Part shown: positions 52,311 through 61,565 of the stretch, one piece after another
Position numbering within the stretch: the first letter of the stretch is position 1
Layout of the letters: the number at the start of each line of letters is the position of its first letter
From: Bacteroidales bacterium UBA1410
Lineage (GTDB): Bacteria > Bacteroidota > Bacteroidia > Bacteroidales > Dysgonomonadaceae
Assembly (NCBI GenBank): GCA_002305015.1
Contig: DBPW01000033.1
Location: forward strand, 40,239-104,238
DNA: 64,000 bases
Reading direction: 5' to 3'
Notes under the pieces: generated by a model
What the model saw: only the letters and a program-made list of their open reading frames with translations
Told to the model about the DNA's origin: nothing
Databases searched by the model: none
Program-made: the position numbers and the translations under genes

Positions 52311-54170
52311 ATGTCTGAAAAAACAGTTGTTAATGAGCTGAAAGATGTAACTATACGCTTCTCGGGGGATTCCGGAGACGGCATGCAACTTTCGGGAACG
52401 TTGTTTTCTACCTTATCGGCCATTCTGGGGAACGAAATTGCCACATTCCCCGATTATCCTGCCGAAATACGTGCCCCTCAAGGTACACTGCAAGGCGTTT
52501 CGGGTTTTCAGGTGCGCATCGGTTCGCACGATGTATATAATGCCGGCGACAAAACCGACGTGCTCATTGCCATGAATCCGGCAGCCCTGAAGGTGAACGC
52601 CGGAAACATCAAAAGGAATTCTATTGTGATTTACGATAGCGATACTTTTCAGAAAAAAGATCTTGAAAAAGCCGGTTTCCAGACGGATGATCCGTTTCGA
52701 GAGTTAAATCTGACTTCCGTTCAGGCCATTCCTGTAGCCATAACTTCGCTGACAAAAGCAGCCTTGGAAGATATAGGGGTAGACAACAAAATCATGTTGC
52801 GTAGCAAAAACATGTTCGCGCTGGGGATTGTTTGTTGGCTGTTTAACCGACCTGCCGACATTGCCGAACAGCTCTTGAAGGAAAAATTCGCAAAAAAACC
52901 GCTGGTGTTTCAAGCTAACGTCAAGGCATTTTTGGCGGGATACAACTACGGAAACAACACCCACCTCACAGCTTCCACTTACCGAATTGAAACGGTGAAG
53001 CACGAGAAGGGTTTCTACATTGACGTAAACGGCAATTTAGCCACAGCATACGGACTGATTGCCGCAGCTGAAAAAGCCGGCCTTCAACTTTTCCTCGGTT
53101 CATATCCCATTACGCCTGCATCCGATATTTTGCACGAATTGGCCAAAAGAAAAGATTTTGGCGTGAAAGCCTTGCAGATGGAAGACGAAATTGCAAGCAT
53201 CTGTACGGCAATCGGTGCAAGTTTTGCCGGTCATCTGGCAGCCACCTCGACTTCAGGTCCGGGTCTGGCGCTGAAAAGCGAGGCATTGAACCTGGCTGTC
53301 ATGTTGGAACTGCCGTTGGTAGTAATCGACGTACAACGGGCAGGACCTTCTACGGGAATGCCTACAAAAAGCGAACAGACCGATCTGAATATAGCTCTGT
53401 ATGGACGCAGCGGGGAAAGTCCGATCGCCGTGATTGCGGCTCTTTCGCCGACCGACTGTTTCGATGCTGCCTTCTGGGCATGCAAACTGGCTGTTGAACA
53501 TATGACGCCGGTGGTGCTGTTGACCGACGGATATATCGCCAACGGTTCATCAGCCTGGAAAATTCCAACCATGAACGATTATCCCGAAATCGTTCCACAC
53601 GTGGTACAAAAATTTTTCACCGGCGATCCCAAAACATGGAAGCCTTACCTCCGTGACGAAGAGACCTTTGTACGTTATTGGGCTATTCCGGGTACACCGG
53701 AATACATGCACCGCATTGGCGGACTGGAAAAGGATTATTATACAGGGGTAATCTCTACCGACCCCGACAATCACCAACGAATGGTGAAAATACGCCAGGC
53801 AAAAATCGATAAAATTGCCGATTACCTTCCTTCTCAGGAAATTTTAGGCGACGAAAATGCCGATACGCTCATTGTGGGTTGGGGAGGTACATACGGCCAC
53901 CTGCTCGAAGCAGTGCAGAAAATAAAGGAAGCAGGAAAGAAAGCAGCATTCACGCAGTTTAAATTTATTTCCCCCCTGCCCAAAAATACCGAAGAAGTGT
54001 TGCGTAGATACAAAAAAATTATTGTTGCCGAAGAAAATAACGGACAATTTGCTTCCTATCTGCAAGGAAAATTCGGAAATTTACCCCTGTATCGCTTCAA
54101 TCGGGTAACGGGACAACCTTTCAGAATAGAGGAATTGGTGGAAGAGTTTACGAAAATCATAGAAGGATAA
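52311..54170 (+). CDS. korA: 2-oxoacid:ferredoxin oxidoreductase, fused gamma-alpha subunit
   Basis: A 619-residue fusion: N-terminal gamma domain (about 10-195: IRFSGDSGDGMQLSGTLFST, FPDYPAEIRAPQGTLQGVSG) and alpha pyrimidine-binding domain (about 225-600: AYGLIAAAEKAGLQLFLGSY, PITPASDILHELAKRKDFG, MEDEIASICTAIGASFAGHLA, AGPSTGMPTKSEQTDL). With KorB it oxidatively decarboxylates 2-oxoglutarate or another 2-oxoacid to the acyl-CoA, reducing ferredoxin (or carboxylates in reverse). No separate ferredoxin delta subunit is present. The stop is 6 bp before korB. Confidence 0.93.
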   Translation: MSEKTVVNELKDVTIRFSGDSGDGMQLSGTLFSTLSAILGNEIATFPDYPAEIRAPQGTLQGVSGFQVRIGSHDVYNAGDKTDVLIAMNPAALKVNAGNIKRNSIVIYDSDTFQKKDLEKAGFQTDDPFRELNLTSVQAIPVAITSLTKAALEDIGVDNKIMLRSKNMFALGIVCWLFNRPADIAEQLLKEKFAKKPLVFQANVKAFLAGYNYGNNTHLTASTYRIETVKHEKGFYIDVNGNLATAYGLIAAAEKAGLQLFLGSYPITPASDILHELAKRKDFGVKALQMEDEIASICTAIGASFAGHLAATSTSGPGLALKSEALNLAVMLELPLVVIDVQRAGPSTGMPTKSEQTDLNIALYGRSGESPIAVIAALSPTDCFDAAFWACKLAVEHMTPVVLLTDGYIANGSSAWKIPTMNDYPEIVPHVVQKFFTGDPKTWKPYLRDEETFVRYWAIPGTPEYMHRIGGLEKDYYTGVISTDPDNHQRMVKIRQAKIDKIADYLPSQEILGDENADTLIVGWGGTYGHLLEAVQKIKEAGKKAAFTQFKFISPLPKNTEEVLRRYKKIIVAEENNGQFASYLQGKFGNLPLYRFNRVTGQPFRIEELVEEFTKIIEG

Positions 54171-54176
54171 CAGAAA

Positions 54177-55214
54177 ATGGAAACAAATCTTACGTATCAA
54201 AAACAACATACACCCAAAGATTATAAAAACGAAAGTGCAGTACGGTGGTGTCCGGGTTGCGGTGATCATGCCATTTTGAACTGCCTTCACAAGGCGTTGG
54301 CCGAACTGAACCTCGAACCGCATGAAATAGCCGTTATTTCGGGAATCGGTTGCTCTTCGCGACTGCCCTATTACATGAACACCTACGGCATGCACAGCAT
54401 TCATGGTCGTGCAGCAGCCATAGCTACCGGCGTAAAAACAGCCAACCCCGCCCTAAGTGTGTGGGTGGCAACGGGCGACGGCGACTCACTTGCCATCGGA
54501 GGAAACCATTTCATTCATGCCATCCGCAGAAACGTGGATATCAATATTATCCTTTTTAACAATAAAATCTACGGATTGACCAAAGGGCAGTATTCTCCCA
54601 CGTCGGAAAAAGGGTTCATTTCAAAATCATCGCCTTACGGCACGGTGGAAGAACCATTCAACCCGGCAGAGCTTTGCTTCGGGGCACGAGGCACATTCTT
54701 TGGACGGGCTATTGACGTAGATCTCAAAAACCTGACCGACCTGATGGTGGCTTCGGCAAAACACAAAGGAACTTCGGTAATGGAAGTGTTGCAAAACTGC
54801 GTGATCTTCAACGACGGGATCCACAGCAAAATTGCCGACAAAGCTTTTCGCGCCGAGAAAACCATCGTACTTCAGCACGGCAAAAAGATGGTTTTCGGTG
54901 CTCACGACGAAAAAGGTATCGTGGCAGACAACAACCTGCAATTGAAAGCAGTAACCATCGGACAGGACGGCTATACGTTGGACGATGTGCTGGTGCACGA
55001 TGCCACCACCAAAGACAGCACCCTCCATTTTAAACTGGCTCGAATGGGATACGAAAATGACCTGCCGGTTGCTCTTGGAGTAATTCGTGATGTACCGGCA
55101 CCGACATTTGAAAATGAATACGCAAAACAAATCGAAGAGGTGCAAAACAAGATGCCGAAAAAAACGTTTACCGATTTTTTAATGGATTCCGATAACGTCT
55201 GGGAACTAAAATGA
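54177..55214 (+). CDS. korB: 2-oxoacid:ferredoxin oxidoreductase beta subunit
   Basis: A 345-residue TPP-binding subunit. RWCPGCGDHAILNCLHKALAE (about 23-43) supplies Fe-S cysteines. The TPP/Mg motif is WVATGDGDSLAIGGNHFIHA followed by NIILFNNKIYGLTKGQYSPTS. SGIGCSSRLPYYMNTYGMHSIHG is typical of 2-oxoglutarate-type enzymes. It pairs with the fused KorA and supplies low-potential electrons to ferredoxin and thence the Rnf complex encoded at 35457-40533. The last 4 bp overlap the DUF3267 gene. Confidence 0.93.
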   Translation: METNLTYQKQHTPKDYKNESAVRWCPGCGDHAILNCLHKALAELNLEPHEIAVISGIGCSSRLPYYMNTYGMHSIHGRAAAIATGVKTANPALSVWVATGDGDSLAIGGNHFIHAIRRNVDINIILFNNKIYGLTKGQYSPTSEKGFISKSSPYGTVEEPFNPAELCFGARGTFFGRAIDVDLKNLTDLMVASAKHKGTSVMEVLQNCVIFNDGIHSKIADKAFRAEKTIVLQHGKKMVFGAHDEKGIVADNNLQLKAVTIGQDGYTLDDVLVHDATTKDSTLHFKLARMGYENDLPVALGVIRDVPAPTFENEYAKQIEEVQNKMPKKTFTDFLMDSDNVWELK

Positions 55215-55783
55215 CCACAAAAAATCTCCCGGAAGGTTATAAAGAATACGCAAAAATCGATTTCGTAAACAGCAAAAAAGATGCGATCATTACAAACGTC
55301 ATTGCTCTTATTGTAGCGATAATGCTGATAGGGCTGACCGATGTTCCCTTCAAAACCGTAATTCCGGAAGGAGGATTATTTCCACTACTGATCAAATGTG
55401 TATTGCTGGTAGCCGCTCTTTTCGTTTACATCATCCTTCATGAAGCTTTTCACGGCTTAGCAATAGGGTTGATCAGCGGGAGCAAACCCCATTTCGGATT
55501 CAAATATACCTATGCTTATACGGGTAGCGACATGTATTTCGACCGTTTAAGCTATATCATTATCGCACTTACTCCGATAATCATTCTCGGAATCCTTTTG
55601 GTGGCAATTCTTTTTTCGGTACCGATAGAATGGTATTGGTTCGTTTATATTCCTGTCATTCTCAATTTTGCAGGATCAGCAGGCGACCTGTATGTAACAG
55701 GGTTGACATTGCACATGCCAAAAGACGCATTGATACATGACGAAGGTGTAGCGATGACGATATTCTCAAAAGTCGAAGAATAA
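55211..55783 (+). CDS. DUF3267 putative membrane zinc metalloprotease
   Basis: A 190-residue membrane protein with helices at about 28-48, 58-78, 110-135 and 140-160 and a zinc-protease-like motif LHEAFHGLAIG (HExxH, about residue 76) inside the second helix. A downstream ILNFAGSAGDLYVTG may supply the third ligand Asp, as in site-2-like proteases. Substrate and function are unknown. It is coupled to korB by ATGA overlap (55211-55214), an odd partner that may reflect convenience of transcription. Confidence 0.8.
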   Translation: MTTKNLPEGYKEYAKIDFVNSKKDAIITNVIALIVAIMLIGLTDVPFKTVIPEGGLFPLLIKCVLLVAALFVYIILHEAFHGLAIGLISGSKPHFGFKYTYAYTGSDMYFDRLSYIIIALTPIIILGILLVAILFSVPIEWYWFVYIPVILNFAGSAGDLYVTGLTLHMPKDALIHDEGVAMTIFSKVEE

Positions 55784-55801
55784 ATTCCGCAAAAAACATG
55801 T

Positions 55802-55809
55802 TATCTTTG
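55802..55809 (+). promoter_or_regulatory. -7 element of cmk-ispH
   Basis: TATCTTTG, 40 nt before the cmk ATG at 55850; -33 not evident. Confidence 0.45.
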
Positions 55810-55849
55810 TCGTTATTTATAAAGCGAACAAATAACAGAACAAGGTTCA

Positions 55850-56551
55850 ATGAAAAAAATAAACATTGCGGTCGACGGACTTTCATCCTGCGGTAAAAGT
55901 ACATTGGCAAAAGACCTGGCAAAAAAAATCGGATATACGTATATCGATAGCGGAGCAATGTATCGAGCCGTTGCACTATATGCCCTACGTAACGGTTGGG
56001 TGACAGAAAATGACATTGACGAAGAAGCATTAAGACAACATATTCCGGAAATCTGTATTACCTTTAAAACCAATGAACAAGGACAACAGGAAACCTACTT
56101 GAACGGCGAAAACGTTGAAAAAGAAATCCGTTCGCTGGAAATAGGGAATGCTGCAAGCCGCATAAGTACACTCGATTTCGTGCGCCGCGAAATGGTTCGC
56201 CAACAACAGGAGATGGGGAAAGAAAAAGGGGTTGTTATGGACGGCAGGGATATAGGAACCGTGGTTTTCCCCGATGCAGAACTGAAAATATTTCTGACAG
56301 CTTCGCCGGAAACACGTGCTCTCCGTCGTTTCAACGAATTGAAAGAGAAAGGAGAGGAGATCACATATGAGGAAGTTCTTGCCAATATAAAAGAGCGTGA
56401 CGAACGCGACAGCAACCGTTCGCAAAGTCCGGTACGCAAAGCAGACGACGCCATTGAACTCGACAATTCGAATCTTACCGTTGAGGAACAACTACAATGG
56501 GCCTTCGATATGTTTAACAAAAAAATGCAGCAAATCTGTCAATATGCTTAA
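55850..56551 (+). CDS. cmk: Cytidylate kinase
   Basis: A 233-residue CMP/dCMP kinase with P-loop AVDGLSSCGKSTLAKDLA (residues 6-23), IDSGAMYRAVALYAL, VVMDGRDIGTVVFPDAELKIF and the RDERDSNRSQSPVRKADDAIELD segment of the family. It phosphorylates CMP and dCMP with ATP. The last 8 bp overlap ispH; the Cmk-IspH pairing is frequent among Bacteroidales and Firmicutes. Confidence 0.95.
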   Translation: MKKINIAVDGLSSCGKSTLAKDLAKKIGYTYIDSGAMYRAVALYALRNGWVTENDIDEEALRQHIPEICITFKTNEQGQQETYLNGENVEKEIRSLEIGNAASRISTLDFVRREMVRQQQEMGKEKGVVMDGRDIGTVVFPDAELKIFLTASPETRALRRFNELKEKGEEITYEEVLANIKERDERDSNRSQSPVRKADDAIELDNSNLTVEEQLQWAFDMFNKKMQQICQYA

Positions 56552-57410
56552 AGTTGAAATCGATCCACAGTCGGGTTGCTGTTTTGGAGTAGAAAAAGCC
56601 ATCAGCAAAGCAGAAGAAGAATTGCGGAAAAGCGGAACATTATATTGCTTGGGAGATATCGTCCATAATACCGTGGAGATGCAACGCCTGACTGCGATGG
56701 GGTTGGTTACCATCGATCACGAAACATTTAAAAAACTGAAAAATGTACATGTTCTCCTCCGCGCTCACGGCGAGCCGCCTGAAACCTATCGGATTGCTAA
56801 AGAAAACCATATCGAAATCATCGATGCCTCTTGTCCGGTGGTATTGGAACTGCAAAAACGAATCAAAAAAACCTACCTCAGCAAAGCGAACAACGAAATT
56901 CAACTCGTTATTTTCGGGAAAAAAGGACATGCCGAAGTAAACGGTTTGTTGGGGCAAACCGAAGGATCGGCAATCATAATTGAAAAAAAAGGAGATCTCG
57001 ACAAATTGGATTTCTCGAAAGATATTCATTTATTTTCTCAAACAACGAACCCTCTGGAGGATTTTCGGGAAATTATCGACATCATTCAGAAAAGAATGAC
57101 CAATGATGCGAAATTCAAATATCACGATACAATCTGCCGACAGGTATCCAACCGGATTCCGCACATCAACATGTTCGCATCGCAATACGATATCATCTTC
57201 TTTATTGCCGGAGAAAAAAGCTCCAACGGAAAAGTCCTTTTTAACGAATGCAAAAAGAGTAATCCCAACTCCTACTTCATCCATTCTCCCGACGAACTGG
57301 ATGTTTCGTTGATAAAAGACAACGACAGGGTTGGCATCTGCGGGGCAACATCCACTCCGAAGTGGCAAATGCAAGCCCTGGCAGAAAGAATCATGAAATT
57401 AAAACCCTAA
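56544..57410 (+). CDS. ispH: 4-hydroxy-3-methylbut-2-enyl diphosphate reductase
   Basis: 288 residues from MLKVEIDPQSGCCFGVEKA. The frame runs farther upstream inside cmk, but the family N-terminus and overlap fix the start here. The three [4Fe-4S] ligands are Cys12 or 13, Cys in DASCPVV (about 97) and Cys in DTICRQVSNR (about 197). LRAHGEPPETYR carries a substrate His. It is the last step of the MEP isoprenoid pathway, producing IPP and DMAPP. Confidence 0.95.
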   Translation: MLKVEIDPQSGCCFGVEKAISKAEEELRKSGTLYCLGDIVHNTVEMQRLTAMGLVTIDHETFKKLKNVHVLLRAHGEPPETYRIAKENHIEIIDASCPVVLELQKRIKKTYLSKANNEIQLVIFGKKGHAEVNGLLGQTEGSAIIIEKKGDLDKLDFSKDIHLFSQTTNPLEDFREIIDIIQKRMTNDAKFKYHDTICRQVSNRIPHINMFASQYDIIFFIAGEKSSNGKVLFNECKKSNPNSYFIHSPDELDVSLIKDNDRVGICGATSTPKWQMQALAERIMKLKP

Positions 57411-57418
57411 AAAGCTTT

Positions 57419-57447
57419 TTTGTTACCCGCAAAAAACTTTATCTTTG
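57419..57447 (+). promoter_or_regulatory. Promoter of pfkA
   Basis: TTTG (57419-57422), 17-nt spacer, TATCTTTG (57440-57447), 55 nt before the ATG. Confidence 0.5.
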
Positions 57448-57502
57448 CAGTTCATTGTTTTGGGAAAATACATAAGGGTATCCTAAAAAATAATTTCTCA
57501 TT

Positions 57503-58486
57503 ATGGCATCAAACATTAAATGTATAGGAGTTCTTACCTCAGGAGGCGATGCTCCGGGTATGAATGCTGCTATTCGTGCAGTAACCCGCGCCGCCATTTT
57601 TAACGGAATTCGGGTAAAAGGTATCTATAAAGGATATAGAGGTCTTATTAGCGGAGATGTAGTGGAATTTAAAACAGATAGCGTAAGTAACATCATCCAG
57701 CGGGGCGGTACAATTCTGAAAACGGCACGTTGCGAGGAATTTAAAACAATTGAAGGACGTAAAATTGCCTACGAAACCATGAGAAGGGAAGAAATAAACG
57801 CTCTTGTTGTCATCGGAGGAGATGGTTCACTAACCGGAGCCAATATTTTTGCCAACGAATACAACATTCCCATCGTGGGGTTGCCGGGAACAATCGATAA
57901 CGACCTTAACGGCACTGACGTTACTATCGGGTACGATACCGCATTAAACACAATTATGGAGGCAGTGGATAAAATCCGCGATACAGCCACCTCGCACGAA
58001 CGATTGTTCTTCATCGAAGTAATGGGACGCAATTGCGGTTATTTGGCATTGAACAGCGCTATAGCCGCCGGAGCCGAAGCCGCTATTATTCCCGAAATCA
58101 GCATAGAAAAAGACCAGTTGGCCGAACTTATTCAACAGGGATTCAGAAAATCGAAAAACAGTAGCTTGGTACTTGTTACCGAAAGCGAAGTTACCGGGGG
58201 AGCCTTGAAGCTGGCCGAACGCGTAAAGAACGAATATCCGCAATATGATGTACGCGTATCTATTCTTGGTCACCTGCAACGAGGTGGATCGCCATCGGCT
58301 CAAGACCGAATTCTGGCAAGCAGAATGGGGGTTGCAGCCATTCAGGCCTTTCTCGAAGATCAACGAAACGTAATGATTGGCATTCGCGAAAACGAAATCG
58401 ACTATGTTCCTTTTCAACGAGCAATTAAAAAAGAACGCGAAATAAGTGAAGAACTGCTGGAAGTACTCCGCATTTCTTCCATCTAA
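57503..58486 (+). CDS. pfkA: 6-phosphofructokinase, ATP-type
   Basis: A 327-residue PfkA. GVLTSGGDAPGMNAAIRAV (about 9-27), GGDGSLTGA (about 103, ATP-type Gly), PGTIDNDLNGTDVTIGYDTA (catalytic Asp) and VEVMGRNCGYLAL-like IEVMGRNCGYLALNSAIA are all present, as is GHLQRGGSPSA. It phosphorylates fructose-6-phosphate irreversibly. Together with the PPi-dependent enzyme at 18001-19656 the cell has both routes. Confidence 0.96.
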   Translation: MASNIKCIGVLTSGGDAPGMNAAIRAVTRAAIFNGIRVKGIYKGYRGLISGDVVEFKTDSVSNIIQRGGTILKTARCEEFKTIEGRKIAYETMRREEINALVVIGGDGSLTGANIFANEYNIPIVGLPGTIDNDLNGTDVTIGYDTALNTIMEAVDKIRDTATSHERLFFIEVMGRNCGYLALNSAIAAGAEAAIIPEISIEKDQLAELIQQGFRKSKNSSLVLVTESEVTGGALKLAERVKNEYPQYDVRVSILGHLQRGGSPSAQDRILASRMGVAAIQAFLEDQRNVMIGIRENEIDYVPFQRAIKKEREISEELLEVLRISSI

Positions 58487-58529
58487 ACGGATTGCAACAA
58501 AAAATTATTTTATTCTAAGATATAAATTG

Positions 58530-58537
58530 TACCTTTG
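58530..58537 (+). promoter_or_regulatory. -7 element of the methylmalonyl-CoA cluster
   Basis: TACCTTTG, 34 nt before the ATG at 58572; no TTTG at -33. Confidence 0.5.
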
Positions 58538-58571
58538 TGATGCTTTTTAGAATCTAAAAAATTATAATATA

Positions 58572-58979
58572 ATGGAAATTACCCACATTGAACACATCGG
58601 AATTGCCGTTAAAAGCATAGAAGAGCAACTCCCCTACTACGAAGGAGTTCTCGGATTAAAATGCTACAACATTGAAACCGTAGAGGATCAAAAAGTAAAA
58701 ACAGCTTTTTTCAAGATCGGACAAACCAAAATTGAATTACTGGAACCAACCGACGAAGACAGCACCATTGCCAAATTCATCGAAAAAAAAGGAGAAGGCG
58801 TGCATCATATTGCTTTTGCCACAAAAAATGTGGAAGAAGCATTGAGAGAAATGGAGTCGAAAGGCATCCGCTTGATTGACCAACACCCCAGACGCGGGGC
58901 AGAAGGGTTGAATATTGCTTTTTTACACCCCAAATCTACGGGTAGCGTTTTAACAGAACTTTGTGAGCATCCGGAATAA
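58572..58979 (+). CDS. mce: Methylmalonyl-CoA epimerase
   Basis: A 135-residue vicinal-oxygen-chelate protein. THIEHIGIAVKSIEEQLPYYEG carries the first metal His, IELLEPTDEDSTIAKFIEKKG and GEGVHHIAFATKNVEEAL the others, and LHPKSTGSVLTELCE the Glu ligand. It interconverts (2R)- and (2S)-methylmalonyl-CoA between mutase and decarboxylase. It is first in the sodium-pump cluster. Confidence 0.95.
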   Translation: MEITHIEHIGIAVKSIEEQLPYYEGVLGLKCYNIETVEDQKVKTAFFKIGQTKIELLEPTDEDSTIAKFIEKKGEGVHHIAFATKNVEEALREMESKGIRLIDQHPRRGAEGLNIAFLHPKSTGSVLTELCEHPE

Positions 58980-59047
58980 AATTTCGATATAGCGTAAATA
59001 AGAAAAATACATCTTTACTATCCATTTTCAAAAATATAACTATAGAT

Positions 59048-60610
59048 ATGAGCACTCAACTCGAGAAAATAAAAGAGCTAATAGAGTTACGTGAAAAGGC
59101 TCGTTTGGGAGGAGGTCTAAAAAGAATAGAATCCCAACACCTGAAAGGAAAATATACAGCGCGCGAGCGCATTGCCATGCTGCTGGATGAAGGAAGTTTT
59201 GAAGAATTCGATATGTTTGTGGAACATCGCTGCCATAACTTCGGAATGGAAAACCAAAAATATCTTGGTGATGGCGTTGTAGCCGGCTACGGAACTATTG
59301 AAGGACGTCTGGTTTATGTTTTTGCACAAGACTTTACGGTTTTCGGTGGTTCACTTTCCGAAATGCAGGCAAAGAAAATATGCAAAGTGATGGATCAGGC
59401 CATGAAAATGGGTGCTCCGCTTATCGGCATCAATGACTCGGGAGGAGCTCGTATCCAGGAAGGAATCAATGCATTGGCAGGATATGCCGAAATTTTCCAA
59501 CGCAACATATTGGCATCCGGCGTAATTCCTCAAATATCGGCCATCTTCGGTCCATGTGCCGGGGGCGCCGTTTATTCACCTGCTCTAACCGATTTCATCA
59601 TTATGACGGAAGGCACGTCTTACATGTTCCTTACCGGACCCAAAGTAGTGAAAACAGTTACCGGAGAAGATGTTACTCAGGAACAATTGGGAGGGGCATC
59701 GGTACATACTTCAAAATCGGGAGTAGCACAATTTGCTGTTCAAACCGAAGAAGAGGGCATGAAACTTATCCGCAAACTCCTCAGTTTTCTTCCTCAGAAC
59801 AATCTGGAAGACCCGCCACTGTTTTCCAACGATGACCCCATTGACAGACTGGAAGACGGTTTAAACGAAATCATACCCGACAACCCCAATAAACCCTATG
59901 ACATGTATGAAGTGATTGGTGCAATCATCGATAAAGGTGAGTTTCTTGAGGTTCACGCCGACTATGCAAAAAACATCATCGTGGGGTTTGCTCGTTTTAA
60001 CGGACAAACGGTTGGTATCGTGGCTAATCAGCCCAAATATCTTGCCGGCGTACTCGACATCAATGCTTCGCGTAAGGGAGCCCGTTTCGTTCGTTTTTGT
60101 GATGCATTCAATATTCCGATCGTTTCATTGGTTGATGTTCCCGGATTTCTACCCGGCACAGGACAAGAATACGGTGGCGTAATTACTCACGGAGCCAAAT
60201 TATTGTATGCATACGGCGAAGCTACGGTTCCTAAAATCACCGTAACGTTACGAAAGTCGTATGGTGGGGCACACATTGTTATGAGCTGTAAGCAACTTCG
60301 TGGCGATATCAATTATGCATGGCCAAGTGCCGAAATAGCCGTTATGGGTGCGGAGGGTGCAATAGAAGTACTCTATAGCAAAGAAATTGCAGCAGAAAAG
60401 GATCCCGAAAAACAGGCAGCTATTATAGAAGAAAAGAAGAACGAGTACAACAAATTGTTTGCTAATCCTTATAACGCTGCGCGTTATGGTTATATCGACG
60501 ATATTATCGAACCTCGAAATACGCGTTTTAGAATCATTCGCGCTTTACAGCAACTGCAAACAAAAAAATTGGTAAATCCTCCCAAAAAACACGATAATTT
60601 GCCTTTATAA
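59048..60610 (+). CDS. mmdA: Methylmalonyl-CoA decarboxylase carboxyltransferase subunit
   Basis: A 520-residue acyl-CoA carboxyltransferase. GAPLIGINDSGGARIQEGI (about 120-138), FGPCAGGAVYSPALTDFIIM, YMFLTGPKVVKTVTGEDVT and VDVPGFLPGTGQEYGGVITHGAK belong to the MmdA/PccB family. It transfers the carboxyl of methylmalonyl-CoA to the biotin of the MmdC protein. In context with the gamma, biotin and beta genes it forms the Na+-translocating decarboxylase; propionyl-CoA carboxylase activity is the alternative, less likely here. Confidence 0.94.
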   Translation: MSTQLEKIKELIELREKARLGGGLKRIESQHLKGKYTARERIAMLLDEGSFEEFDMFVEHRCHNFGMENQKYLGDGVVAGYGTIEGRLVYVFAQDFTVFGGSLSEMQAKKICKVMDQAMKMGAPLIGINDSGGARIQEGINALAGYAEIFQRNILASGVIPQISAIFGPCAGGAVYSPALTDFIIMTEGTSYMFLTGPKVVKTVTGEDVTQEQLGGASVHTSKSGVAQFAVQTEEEGMKLIRKLLSFLPQNNLEDPPLFSNDDPIDRLEDGLNEIIPDNPNKPYDMYEVIGAIIDKGEFLEVHADYAKNIIVGFARFNGQTVGIVANQPKYLAGVLDINASRKGARFVRFCDAFNIPIVSLVDVPGFLPGTGQEYGGVITHGAKLLYAYGEATVPKITVTLRKSYGGAHIVMSCKQLRGDINYAWPSAEIAVMGAEGAIEVLYSKEIAAEKDPEKQAAIIEEKKNEYNKLFANPYNAARYGYIDDIIEPRNTRFRIIRALQQLQTKKLVNPPKKHDNLPL

Positions 60611-60620
60611 TAAGTGGAAA

Positions 60621-61535
60621 ATGATGACAAAACTTAATCAAATAGGATTCCTGTTACTTGTCATTACCCTGACTTTCGGCGGTTGTTCAACCAAGAAAAA
60701 AAATCCATCATGGGTTATCAATGAAGTCATGGTTAATAATAAAACCAACATGATAGACGAATTTGGGCAACGCAACGGATGGATCGAAATTTACAACAAC
60801 ACTGCCAAAACGCAGGATCTGGCTGGGATGTATCTTACAACCGACAAGAACAATCCTAAAATGTATCCAATTCCCTTAGGAGACGTAAGAACCCGGATTA
60901 AACCTTATCAACAGGCCATATTCTGGGCCGATGCCAAACCGTTTCGTGGAAATTTTCACACCAACTTTACGCTGGATACAATCGGTGATAATTATATCGC
61001 ATTGTATGATGTGGACGGAAAAACGCTCATCGATGAAATTGTTGTTCCGAAAGGGCTTCCTGCAGACAAAACTTTTGGCTATCCCATCGACGGGGTTAAA
61101 TACGATAAAAGCGGGAATGTGCTGGCAACCATTCTGGAAAGAGTAACACCGAATAGTAACAATGCAATTTTAGCTGAAAACCCCAAGATAGCAGAAATGA
61201 AAAAAAGCGATCCATGGGGAATAATAATTACCATTACCTCTATGTTGGTAGTATTCATCGGGTTATTCCTCCTTTATCTTATTTTTCATAGTATAGGTAT
61301 TTTTTCAAAAAATATGACACAAAAGAGAGTAGCCGGAAGGGGGAAATTATCTGCAGCCAGAAGCGAATCCCAATTGTCGGGAGAAGTGCTGGCAGCTATA
61401 GCGGCAGCAATTGCCGAATTAAGGGAAGATCAACACGATATAGAAAGTACCATTTTAACGATACAGCAAGTTAAAAAGAATTATTCTCCGTGGAGTTCAA
61501 AAATATACACATTGCGTCAACTCCCTAATAAATAA
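60621..61535 (+). CDS. Sodium-pump gamma subunit (OadG/MmdD-like) fused to a lamin-tail domain
   Basis: A 304-residue two-part protein. The N-terminus has a signal/lipobox-like FGGC near residue 22, then a lamin-tail (LTD)-like beta-sandwich (about 32-185: WVINEVMVNNKTNMIDEFGQ, RNGWIEIYNNTAKTQDLAGM, YLTTDKNN, FTLDTIGDNYIALYDVDGK). One membrane helix follows (about 198-222, GIIITITSMLVVFIGLFLLY), then a cytosolic OadG-like tail (LSGEVLAAIAAAIAELREDQ). Classic OadG is about 85 residues and lacks the LTD. The extracellular-facing LTD caps the pump; its purpose is unknown. It is between mmdA and mmdC. Confidence 0.8.
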   Translation: MMTKLNQIGFLLLVITLTFGGCSTKKKNPSWVINEVMVNNKTNMIDEFGQRNGWIEIYNNTAKTQDLAGMYLTTDKNNPKMYPIPLGDVRTRIKPYQQAIFWADAKPFRGNFHTNFTLDTIGDNYIALYDVDGKTLIDEIVVPKGLPADKTFGYPIDGVKYDKSGNVLATILERVTPNSNNAILAENPKIAEMKKSDPWGIIITITSMLVVFIGLFLLYLIFHSIGIFSKNMTQKRVAGRGKLSAARSESQLSGEVLAAIAAAIAELREDQHDIESTILTIQQVKKNYSPWSSKIYTLRQLPNK

Positions 61536-61565
61536 CAAGTAACACGATCAAAAAAAATTATTCCG

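Noticed and set aside
56397..56543. Extended N-terminus of IspH
   Set aside because: It is out of frame inside cmk, and family proteins start at the MLKVEID-like segment.
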